NCBI GenBank assembly: GCA_002171155.1
Contig: NHHF01000136.1
Coordinates: 5,009 to 18,585 of the forward strand
Reading direction: 5' to 3'
From: Betaproteobacteria bacterium TMED156
GTDB lineage: Bacteria > Pseudomonadota > Gammaproteobacteria > Burkholderiales > Burkholderiaceae_A
Length of the DNA: 13,577 bases
Part shown: in pieces, positions 1 to 6,552 of the stretch
Layout of the letters: every line of letters starts with the position of its first letter
How positions within the stretch are numbered: position 1 is the first letter of the stretch
Made by a program: the position numbers and the translations under genes
The notes under the pieces: model-generated
Database searches by the model: none
What the model saw: only the letters and a program-made list of their open reading frames with translations
What the model was told of the DNA's origin: nothing

Positions 1-362
1 CCAAGAATTATCTTTTGTATATTACAATTTAAATTTTTATAGTATCTTCCTACATTAGGCTTATTCATTATTATTGGACAGACAGAAGTCATATGCCAAA
101 CACAGATATATTCACTACTTAAAAATTCATCTAATTCCTCTTGTTCATTAAAGTGATATTTATCTATTAAATTTAAAGTTTCTTTTTCAATTTTAGAAGA
201 ATACTGAGCTTGATCGAGTTTTCCAGGATCCATAGAAAAACTAAGAGTTTTTAAGTTTATATCTTCTAGGTTAAGGTCCGAATCCAAACTTTTCAAATAT
301 CCATGTGCTGCATGACTGTAACCGCAAGTCTCATGAAATTGCGCGATATATATTATATTCAT
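1..362 (-). CDS. glycosyltransferase-like protein, N-terminal part (runs off the left edge)
   Basis: An open frame of 120 codons starts at ATG 362-360 and continues to the window edge, so the C-terminal half is missing. The protein begins MNIIYIAQFHETCGYSHAAH, then has a WHMT segment near residue 92. A short beta strand followed by a Gly/Ser/His-containing turn and a helix is how GT4/GT-B glycosyltransferases open, and the two genes upstream start the same way (APILTQSGYGEHSR and DSPLAPSGVGTQTK). Its ATG shares one base with the TGA of the preceding glycosyltransferase (TGATG), so it is probably translationally coupled to it. Isoleucine codons are strongly biased to ATA (8 of 12). The function call rests on this N-terminal resemblance and on context; the diagnostic C-terminal E-x7-E motif lies outside the window. 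Confidence 0.6.
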   Translation of the reverse strand, partial: MNIIYIAQFHETCGYSHAAHGYLKSLDSDLNLEDINLKTLSFSMDPGKLDQAQYSSKIEKETLNLIDKYHFNEQEELDEFLSSEYICVWHMTSVCPIIMNKPNVGRYYKNLNCNIQKIIL

Positions 363-1630
363 CAAAGTACCATAATTTCTTCTTTTCCATCCCTAAAATT
401 AATATCTTTGATATCTTCAAGGATTGATTTTGCCATTAATGACAGGACAATTTCTTTAGAATATGATTTATTGATTTCTACCTTAAGTTCATTTGCCTGT
501 TTCTTATAAAAATTATAATTGTTTCTGACCTTTCTTAACTGTTTTCTAAAAGATGTTTCATCAGGATAGGCCCAGCAGGATCCTTCAACCAAAATTTTAT
601 CCCATACAGCTTTTTTTGGTATCTCTTTTAGTTCATAATCGACTTTAGCAAACAATTCTTTTTTTTGTATTTTCTTTTTTCTTCTAATATTTGCGTTAAG
701 AAAGTCAAGATGGCCGCTCCAATTTGTCGCGATGACGGGCATGCCTGAATATGCCGCCTCGAAGATAGGTAGACCATACCCTTCTCCGTGTGTTGCAGTG
801 ACATATGCGTGTACGTCTTCCCTATGATATAGGGAATGTATTTCGCTCTCGGTTAAATCTCCATGCAGCAAATATACTTTACATTTTCTGTTGCTTTTAT
901 TGTAACTGCTAAGCGTATTTTTTAAGACACCTTCTGTGTATTCTCTATCCATCACTGATCCAGAAGATGCACCAGTCTTTAAAATAAGACCAACACTTTC
1001 ATTTTCAAATTCACTTACAAACCATTTAGTCATATTTTCTATATTTTTTCTATGACCTAATAATGCTATTGATAAAAAATTAAATTCAGTCTCTGTTTCA
1101 AAATCCAAATGTTTAGGCAATATTTTCTTAACCGGGTATGGCACTACATCGACGGGGCATGCACATTGTAGCACTGATCTTACTTCATTCTTTTCATCAA
1201 CGGCCTCGTATGCTGTTGAAACAAAAATATTTCTTGCGTGCTGAGAGGGTACTATTAGTTTATCGATTTCTTTGTTTGTTTTAATTATCCAGTCTGCTGA
1301 TACTCTATCTGTTTCAATTCCTGCTGTTACACAAATAGACCTTGGAGCTTTGCGCTCAAATTCATTTGGAATCCCTACATGTATGTGAATATCAAATTTT
1401 GTTTCAATTCCTAATTTCATATTCTCGTGTGCATGAAAAAAATTGTTAATTGATTTTTCTATTGCCTCTCTCTCGCTATCAAATGTAGATATCCAACTAG
1501 TTTGTCCCCAGTTTAGTGGATTTATGTATAATTCAATGTCATTTCTAACTGAAAGGGCTCTAAACACTAATCTTGAATGCTCTCCGTATCCAGATTGTGT
1601 GAGTATCGGTGCTTCCATTAAAATTTTCAT
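362..1630 (-). CDS. GT4-like glycosyltransferase (422 aa)
   Basis: Predicted retaining glycosyltransferase of the GT-B fold, moving a sugar from a nucleotide-sugar to an unknown acceptor in the cytoplasm. The N-terminus has the typical donor/acceptor loop SGYGEH (residues 13-18). The C-terminal Rossmann half carries HGEGYGLPIFEAAYSGMPVI at about 281-300, where E283 and E291 form the E-x7-E nucleotide-sugar-binding motif of GT4 enzymes. The length is normal for the family, and no signal peptide or membrane segment is seen. A clear Shine-Dalgarno AAGGAGA (1635-1641) supports the start at 1630. The start overlaps the upstream glycosyltransferase stop as ATGA, and the stop overlaps the next start as TGATG, so three such enzymes form one transcript. 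The substrate cannot be read from the sequence; DNA hypermodification, virion glycosylation and host-surface change are all possible. Confidence 0.85.
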   Translation of the reverse strand: MKILMEAPILTQSGYGEHSRLVFRALSVRNDIELYINPLNWGQTSWISTFDSEREAIEKSINNFFHAHENMKLGIETKFDIHIHVGIPNEFERKAPRSICVTAGIETDRVSADWIIKTNKEIDKLIVPSQHARNIFVSTAYEAVDEKNEVRSVLQCACPVDVVPYPVKKILPKHLDFETETEFNFLSIALLGHRKNIENMTKWFVSEFENESVGLILKTGASSGSVMDREYTEGVLKNTLSSYNKSNRKCKVYLLHGDLTESEIHSLYHREDVHAYVTATHGEGYGLPIFEAAYSGMPVIATNWSGHLDFLNANIRRKKKIQKKELFAKVDYELKEIPKKAVWDKILVEGSCWAYPDETSFRKQLRKVRNNYNFYKKQANELKVEINKSYSKEIVLSLMAKSILEDIKDINFRDGKEEIMVL

Positions 1631-2886
1631 TTGATCTCCTTAAACCTCCAAGAAACATAATTTTTTCTGTTTTCCCAAGATCCATGATTTTTGATTACAT
1701 CATGAAACAAGTCACCCCACATACTAGAGTATTGTGATAAGCTATAATTTTCCAATACATGGGCCCTTCCATTTTTACCTAATTTTTCTTTTTCTTTTTG
1801 AGGCATATTGTAAAACTTTAGTAAACTATCTATAAAATCAGCTTTGCAAATTCTATCTTCATATATCCATGGAACGTCTTGAGAGCCAATAATTGCCTTT
1901 GATGATGGTTCTATGCCAATACCAAACCAATCTTTACCGTTAGTGACTTGCTCTTGTAAGCCCCCTGTCATATTGACAATTATAGGAGTCTCACAGGCTA
2001 ATGATTCAAGGGTACCCAGACCGAATCCTTCTGCGTCAGATATATTAATTGTGCAATCAACAGATGCATAGATATTTGCTAATTCTTCTGGAGGCAATTT
2101 TTGTGTGGACAAACAAACTTCTCCGTTTATTAGACCGAGTTCTTCTATTATCGCTACCAAATCTTGACCATTGGGGTCTCTTGGCTCTGTGTGCATAACT
2201 AGACATGCATTATCATGCCCAACAATATCTAAAAATTCTTTAAACCAAAATATTAGAGACCCGGATTGTTTCCTTCTGGCGTTTCTATTGTTCCAAAAAA
2301 ATATTGTTTTTTCTGGTTTGGATTCAGAAATTGCTTTTCTTATTCTCAATTTTTCGTCAGTACTGTTTATTTTTTTAAACACAGATGTATCAACGGTATG
2401 TGGAATTCTTATACTTTTGACTTCTGGCGATACATTTTTAACAATGTCATCGGTTACTTTACTTATTGTACATATTACATCATTTGAATCATAGAATTTT
2501 TTATTAAATTTGGGATATGGATAATTGTCCCAAACGTGATAATATACCATTGGCACATTAGGTCGAATCTCATTTTCAATTGACCATAACCATACAAAAA
2601 ATCTAGGGTCAGTCATAAACCAAATGACATCTGGCTTATAGTCTCTCAAAATACTTCTGATTAAATTTGGATCACCATAACCATCTACAGGCTTTATTTT
2701 AAAATCATCGTTCCATGGTTCTACTTTTTGTATTCTGTAGTCTAAATGCTTTATAGCGCCGGCTAAACAATAAAACTGAAATTCTCCCGTTTCTAACATA
2801 GACTCTATCATGTACTTTGTTTGTGTACCCACACCTGAAGGTGCCAGAGGAGAGTCTGCTATTACTAATATTTTATTTTTTTTCAT
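1627..2886 (-). CDS. GT4-like glycosyltransferase (419 aa)
   Basis: Second complete GT-B glycosyltransferase. Residues 5-20 (KILVIADSPLAPSGVG) form the N-terminal strand and glycine loop. The C-terminal half has DAEGFGLGTLESLACETPII at about 284-303, with E286 and E294 giving the GT4 E-x7-E motif, followed by a TGG loop. A basic patch NNRNARRKQSG (199-209) precedes the donor domain, a position where GT4 enzymes often bind the donor diphosphate with Arg/Lys. No signal or membrane segment is seen. The start overlaps the stop of the nuclease gene (ATGA), so it is coupled to it. A TATAAATA octamer at 2960-2967, inside the nuclease gene and about 75 bases upstream, could be an internal late promoter, but chance is not excluded. 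Acceptor and donor sugars are unknown. Confidence 0.85.
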   Translation of the reverse strand: MKKNKILVIADSPLAPSGVGTQTKYMIESMLETGEFQFYCLAGAIKHLDYRIQKVEPWNDDFKIKPVDGYGDPNLIRSILRDYKPDVIWFMTDPRFFVWLWSIENEIRPNVPMVYYHVWDNYPYPKFNKKFYDSNDVICTISKVTDDIVKNVSPEVKSIRIPHTVDTSVFKKINSTDEKLRIRKAISESKPEKTIFFWNNRNARRKQSGSLIFWFKEFLDIVGHDNACLVMHTEPRDPNGQDLVAIIEELGLINGEVCLSTQKLPPEELANIYASVDCTINISDAEGFGLGTLESLACETPIIVNMTGGLQEQVTNGKDWFGIGIEPSSKAIIGSQDVPWIYEDRICKADFIDSLLKFYNMPQKEKEKLGKNGRAHVLENYSLSQYSSMWGDLFHDVIKNHGSWENRKNYVSWRFKEIK

Positions 2887-3692
2887 TTACAATTCTCAGT
2901 TTTGTAAAAATCACAATATTTACAATTAAGTCTATTTTTAATATAATTTTTATTATCTATATTTATAATAGCATTTTGAAGAACTTTTAAGGAATTTTCT
3001 GTCTTCTTCGGGCCAGAAGTTATTTTCAAAACTTCTACATTTTCTTTTTTTGCCGTTCTTTTTAAAAGAACAAAACACGTTTCAATATCTTTTGGTGGGA
3101 TATTATGTTTTTTTGAAAAATAATTTTTATAATATGTTAATTGGTATGTTGTAATTGCATCATTTTTCTTATCTCTTGACCACCCCCAAGAACACGTTTT
3201 CCAGTCAATGATGTGATATTTCTTGTCAGAAGTTCTTATTACTAAATCAATAAATCCTTTAAAATTGGTACCGAATGATTCAAACTCAGTAATTGGTTCC
3301 AATATTTTTTCTTCAACCGAAATTACTTTAAAATTACCAAAATGCTCATGAACAGCTGGTAAGACCTGTTTACAGATAGGCTCTGCTTGACGGCGCATAT
3401 CGTTTATCATTTCTGCTCTTAGGGGTATTCCTATTTTTTTTAAATTATCAAGTTCTTTTAAAAAAGCAGAATTGAATATGTCTATTGGATCTTTTATATT
3501 GTTTTCATGAATAATTTCCTCGCAGACACTGTGAATAGCTGTACCAAAAGCTGTGTACTCATTACCTTGAAAGTGTTTTAGCTTATCTACATATATAAGT
3601 TTATGTCTATAGGGACACTCTTTCCAATTTTTTAATTCCGAAAAGCTTATTCTTTTTATATTATTTTCTTCTTTTTCTTTATTGTTCGTCAA
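2883..3692 (-). CDS. Cas4/AddB-like PD-(D/E)XK nuclease with Fe-S cysteines
   Basis: RecB-family nuclease domain protein (PD-(D/E)XK superfamily), probably a DNA exonuclease used in recombination, repair or host DNA breakdown. Numbered from the TTG at 3692 (269 aa), it shows: ISFSELKNWKECPYRH at 15-30 with C26; the motif I His of GTAIH (H54); the catalytic acid in GFID (D149); the DWK core (D163, K165); and QLTYY (Q184, Y187/Y188). A C-terminal cysteine group follows (C257-x2-C260-x7-C268). Together with C26 this is the 4Fe-4S arrangement of Cas4, AddB and Dna2. An ATG at 3815 would extend the protein by 41 low-complexity residues, overlap the previous gene by 137 bases and lacks a ribosome site. 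The TTG at 3692 gives a normal family N-terminus and only a 14-base overlap, but its ribosome site is also weak. Fold certain, start uncertain. Confidence 0.85.
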   Translation of the reverse strand: MTNNKEKEENNIKRISFSELKNWKECPYRHKLIYVDKLKHFQGNEYTAFGTAIHSVCEEIIHENNIKDPIDIFNSAFLKELDNLKKIGIPLRAEMINDMRRQAEPICKQVLPAVHEHFGNFKVISVEEKILEPITEFESFGTNFKGFIDLVIRTSDKKYHIIDWKTCSWGWSRDKKNDAITTYQLTYYKNYFSKKHNIPPKDIETCFVLLKRTAKKENVEVLKITSGPKKTENSLKVLQNAIINIDNKNYIKNRLNCKYCDFYKTENCK

Positions 3693-4056
3693 TTTTTTCA
3701 GTACTTTCTTTTTTTTGTTTTGTTGTACTTCTGGTTTGGGTTCGGGACCTAGTTGTTCTGGGTTTGGTTGCTCTTTTCTTTTTTTGACTCGAAACCGGTG
3801 GTGGTTTAGTAGCATTATTCAATAGAATTTCATAAACCCACTCTCCTTCTATAAGAGTGTTTTCTGATTTAAAATTTGCTATATTTTTGCCAGGCTTACT
3901 TATTAAAGTAACTTTTTCTTTTAAATTATCTGGTATTAATTTTTCAACATTTTCTCTATATACCTCTTTTTTCTCAAAAGCATGTTTTCTTATTTTTATA
4001 TTTTTAACTTTAATAATAATTTTACTTTCCGTTTCTGTAACTTCTTCTTTAAACAT
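3679..4056 (-). CDS. hypothetical protein with basic low-complexity tail (125 aa)
   Basis: No family recognised. Residues 1-80 look folded, with alternating beta-type segments (KIIIKVKNIKIRK, KVTLISK, WVYEILL). From about 83 onward the chain becomes a Pro/Lys/Arg/Thr/Ser/Gln-rich tail, including PPPVSSQKKKRATKPRTTRS, suggesting a disordered nucleic-acid-binding extension. The start is supported by GGAGG about ten bases upstream, and the ATG shares one base with the TAA of the metallopeptidase gene (TAATG). The stop lies 14 bases inside the following nuclease gene if that starts at TTG 3692. An A8 run sits at about 3706-3713, close to where the two frames meet, so a base-count error or +1 frameshift joining the two proteins is possible but unproven. 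Confidence 0.65.
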   Translation of the reverse strand: MFKEEVTETESKIIIKVKNIKIRKHAFEKKEVYRENVEKLIPDNLKEKVTLISKPGKNIANFKSENTLIEGEWVYEILLNNATKPPPVSSQKKKRATKPRTTRSRTQTRSTTKQKKESTEKIDEQ

Positions 4057-4730
4057 TAGTTATTTTCCTCCATCGACAATAGTTGTATTAATTTTTCAAA
4101 TAATTTAGGACACATCTTTCTCAATATCTGATATGACTCTTCTTCTATGAAAAGGTTTTCAAAACCATTTGCAAAATATTCTCTTAAAGATGTTGCAGCA
4201 TAGGGACTATAAAATAAACCTGCTGTTAAGGTTTCTAAAGCATCATAACCTACTTCTTCATACAAAAAAATATCAAACTCTCTATCATATCTTAGCATCT
4301 TATATTTTTTATCGTCAATGAAGAACCCTTCAGATTCTAGCTTTCTTTTCAAATGCTTTCTTTTTAAGAGGAATTCCTTTTCAATCTTGTCATCTGAGTA
4401 TATTAGCGAATGATACTTTTCTTCTACTGAGTGTGCTACTTCATGTATAATATCATCCAACATGTCTTCGTTTGAATCTTGAAAGTTTGTTAAATATATT
4501 GTGTTATCTTTATATAGAGCATCTAGGTCTCTATCCTGAAGTGCTGGGAAGTTTCCTATTTTAATATTCTTTATTAAAGATAGCATATTTGCAGGAATTA
4601 TGGTTGTCACTTTGTCTATTACTTCTTCAACATTTATATTATATGGCATTTCTTCTTTAATTTCAAGATTAATTCCATTAATTCTAAACATTTTTTTTTG
4701 ACTATTCTTTGTTTGTATATAATTTTTCAT
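4056..4730 (-). CDS. putative zinc metallopeptidase, HExxH type (224 aa)
   Basis: Predicted zinc-dependent peptidase. DIIHEVAHSVEE at about 93-104 contains the HExxH zinc motif (H96, E97, H100). A second helix further on, SLREYFANGFENLF (181-194), offers E184 as the third zinc ligand, in the E-x2-A-x-x-F context seen in gluzincin-like and anthrax-lethal-factor-like peptidases. No signal peptide or membrane segment is seen, so it would act in the host cytoplasm or be packaged. The start is ambiguous. ATG 4730 overlaps the preceding gene by 29 bases. ATG 4691 (residue 14, MFRINGINLE) would follow the upstream stop by about ten bases. Neither has a strong ribosome site. It sits between a PhoH-linked small gene and the basic-tail protein. 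Substrate unknown; activity is inferred from the motif only. Confidence 0.72.
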   Translation of the reverse strand: MKNYIQTKNSQKKMFRINGINLEIKEEMPYNINVEEVIDKVTTIIPANMLSLIKNIKIGNFPALQDRDLDALYKDNTIYLTNFQDSNEDMLDDIIHEVAHSVEEKYHSLIYSDDKIEKEFLLKRKHLKRKLESEGFFIDDKKYKMLRYDREFDIFLYEEVGYDALETLTAGLFYSPYAATSLREYFANGFENLFIEEESYQILRKMCPKLFEKLIQLLSMEENN

Positions 4731-4962
4731 TTTTTTCTACATACTTTGTATCACTTAAGGCTTGGGTATATCCATTGATCCAATTTTCCTCTGCAAGTAC
4801 CAGCAAAAACTCTGGAAATTGATCAGCAAAAACGTCAATTATATGCTCAACAGTAATATTATCATTATCAGGGTTTATTTTATTTCCCACATAGTTAAGA
4901 ATTATTTTTTTTAATTCTGTTTCTTCTGGTAAAATAGGATTTGAAAGGTTTGAATTTTTCAT
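4702..4962 (-). CDS. conserved small phage protein downstream of PhoH (86 aa)
   Basis: Small acidic protein with no known function. The central part, ITVEHIIDVFADQFPEFLLV followed by LAEENWINGYTQAL, is predicted helical and matches my memory of short conserved proteins next to phoH in T4-like marine phages; this was not checked by search. The start codon overlaps the phoH stop (ATGA), so translation is probably coupled to PhoH. No signal, membrane segment or metal motif is seen. Tight coupling suggests a role linked to PhoH or shared timing, but that is inference. Confidence 0.7.
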   Translation of the reverse strand: MKNSNLSNPILPEETELKKIILNYVGNKINPDNDNITVEHIIDVFADQFPEFLLVLAEENWINGYTQALSDTKYVEKNEKLYTNKE

Positions 4963-6272
4963 AATTTTGTTGCAGCGATGGTTGCCACTTTTGATCTCTC
5001 TCCTTTTAAAAGAGACACATGTCCTGTAATTTCTTCTTCTTTTAGTCTTTCAACAACATAAGAAAGTCCGTTGTTAGTAGCATCAATATAAACATTGTCT
5101 ATTTGTTCAATATCTCCTGTTAATACTATTTTAGTACCTTCTCCGACTCTTGTCAAGACTGTTTTTATTTCATGTTGAGTCATGTTTTGAACCTCATCAA
5201 TAACAATAAATGCATTTGATATCGACCTTCCTCTAATAAAGGTCATAGCCTCGACCTCTATCTTTCCCTTTTCCATATAAAGTTCTAAGGTGGCTTTGTC
5301 ATCACCCATTAAAAATTGTAAGTTATCTTGTATTGGGGCAAGCCATGGCATCATTTTTTCTTCCATGCTACCCGGAAGGAAACCAATATCTTTTCCTACG
5401 GGCTCTACTGGTTTTGTTACCACTATTTTTTTATATATATTTTGCTCAAATGTTTGTTCTAAGCCAGAAGCTAACGCCAGTAAAGTTTTTCCAGAACCAG
5501 CTTTACCGACGAGAGAAACAACTGGAATTGTTGGATCCATAAGTAACTCTAAGGCAAATTGTTGTTCTTTGTTTCTTGGAGATGTGTTCCAAACTCTCTT
5601 GAATGAAGAGTTTATATGTTTAAGAGGGCTACTGTAATTAACAAATCTAGCTAAAGCAGTTTTTTTCTCATTACTGTTAGAAATTAACATGATAAATTGA
5701 TTTGGAAACAGCTTATTATCTTCTTTACTGATCCAAATTTCTTCCCCATTATAAAATTTATCAACATCTTGTTCATCAACCAAAAGATTAGTAAGGCCAG
5801 AGTATAGACCCTCTGAACTTTCAACAACTTGCTCTGCTTGATAATCTTCTGTTAATAAACCTAGAGAGTCACACTTTACTCTCATATTTATATCTCTTGA
5901 GACAACTACTACTTTTCTACTTTTTGGAGATTTATCTTGTTCTGATAGTGCGGTTGCAATTATTTGATTATCAGAGTCTTCTAAATCTAGATCGTCCGGA
6001 AGGCACAATGGGTTATAAGATGAAACTCTTGCCAAGCCTAAACCTTTTTGAATTCTGACTCCTTTTGATAAACTTCCTTTGTCTCTTAATTGATCTAATT
6101 TTCTTATTATTGATCTAGCTTGTGATCCAACAGAGTCTTGTCTTTTTTTGTGTTTGTCTATCTCTTCCAAAACCTTTAAAGGTATTACGATATCATTATT
6201 TAGAAATGAATTTATACAATTTGAGTCGGTTAAATACACACTAGTATCTAAAACATATGTTTTTTTTGCCAA
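4959..6272 (-). CDS. phoH: PhoH family ATPase with N-terminal PIN domain
   Basis: 437-residue two-domain protein. Residues 1-150 form a PIN ribonuclease domain: D9 in VLDTSVY, E36/E37, D99/D101 in EDSDNQIIATA, and D127 in SRDINMR are the expected acidic metal-binding residues. Residues about 225-437 form the PhoH ATPase/helicase: Walker A GKAGSGKT (256-263), the PhoH signature TKPVEPVGKDIGFLPG (286-301), and Walker B FIVIDE (355-360) with the following Q and the TGD box at 385-387. Bacterial PIN-PhoH proteins act on RNA with ATP. phoH is very common in marine phages, though its role there is unresolved. The start is TTG 6272, supported by AAGGA (6280-6284) seven bases upstream, with no in-frame ATG near. 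It lies downstream of the 63-aa gene and probably uses the late promoter at 6540-6547. Confidence 0.93.
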   Translation of the reverse strand: MAKKTYVLDTSVYLTDSNCINSFLNNDIVIPLKVLEEIDKHKKRQDSVGSQARSIIRKLDQLRDKGSLSKGVRIQKGLGLARVSSYNPLCLPDDLDLEDSDNQIIATALSEQDKSPKSRKVVVVSRDINMRVKCDSLGLLTEDYQAEQVVESSEGLYSGLTNLLVDEQDVDKFYNGEEIWISKEDNKLFPNQFIMLISNSNEKKTALARFVNYSSPLKHINSSFKRVWNTSPRNKEQQFALELLMDPTIPVVSLVGKAGSGKTLLALASGLEQTFEQNIYKKIVVTKPVEPVGKDIGFLPGSMEEKMMPWLAPIQDNLQFLMGDDKATLELYMEKGKIEVEAMTFIRGRSISNAFIVIDEVQNMTQHEIKTVLTRVGEGTKIVLTGDIEQIDNVYIDATNNGLSYVVERLKEEEITGHVSLLKGERSKVATIAATKL

Positions 6273-6306
6273 GATATTTTCCTTTATATTTTATATAATA
6301 CCATTA

Positions 6307-6498
6307 TTAATTAGAATTTTCATGTTTTTTTATTATTAAAAGTGGTATCTGCTGATATGTTGAGTTATTTCTCTTATAAATTTCTATATTTGACCCCTCT
6401 ATAGATAATAGATTTTTAAAATATTTTTCTTGTTTATTTTCATCTGAAAAAGTTGGTGCGCACTGCAAAATAAACATAGAACACAATATCCAAACCAT
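6307..6498 (-). CDS. small secreted or lipoprotein-like protein (63 aa)
   Basis: The N-terminus MVWILCSMFILQCAPTFSDE is hydrophobic for about 12 residues and then turns polar, as in a signal peptide. C13 could be lipidated, but Gln before it does not fit the usual lipobox, so ordinary signal cleavage near residue 18 is equally possible. The rest is polar with no recognised domain. The gene is supported by a strong Shine-Dalgarno AAAGGAGA (6504-6511) and by the TATAAATA element 42 bases upstream of the ATG. It is divergent from the plus-strand lipoprotein protease, so two exported products share a 54-base intergenic region. It could be a lysis or spanin-type accessory or an envelope-acting partner of the protease; this is inference. 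Confidence 0.6.
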   Translation of the reverse strand: MVWILCSMFILQCAPTFSDENKQEKYFKNLLSIEGSNIEIYKRNNSTYQQIPLLIIKKHENSN

Positions 6499-6539
6499 AA
6501 TTTTCTCCTTTAAACTTTATTTATTTTAATTTAACATTA

Positions 6540-6547
6540 TATTTATA
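6540..6547 (-). promoter_or_regulatory. T4-type late promoter element TATAAATA
   Basis: An exact match to the T4-type late promoter octamer, read on the minus strand. It lies in the 54-base space between divergent genes, 42 bases upstream of the ATG of the 63-aa gene. Transcription would start about 30-35 bases before that ATG, just ahead of its strong ribosome site. About half a dozen copies of this octamer are expected by chance in an AT-rich window this size. Its intergenic position and spacing are what make this copy credible. Confidence 0.6.
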
Positions 6548-6552
6548 TTGTA

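Noticed and set aside
2960..2967. TATAAATA inside the nuclease gene as a promoter of the glycosyltransferases
   Set aside because: Several copies of this octamer are expected by chance in AT-rich coding sequence; position alone is not enough to annotate it. Coding copies at 5885-5892 and 13083-13090, and the antisense one at 12693-12700, were dropped for the same reason.
3679..3815. A -1 programmed frameshift joining the basic-tail protein to the nuclease
   Set aside because: The downstream frame is +1 relative to the upstream one, so the A-rich run would not work as a -1 slippery site; a simple alternative start explains the arrangement.
5290..5637. A 115-codon plus-strand frame opposite phoH
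   Set aside because: It mirrors the conserved PhoH ATPase region and has no support of its own.
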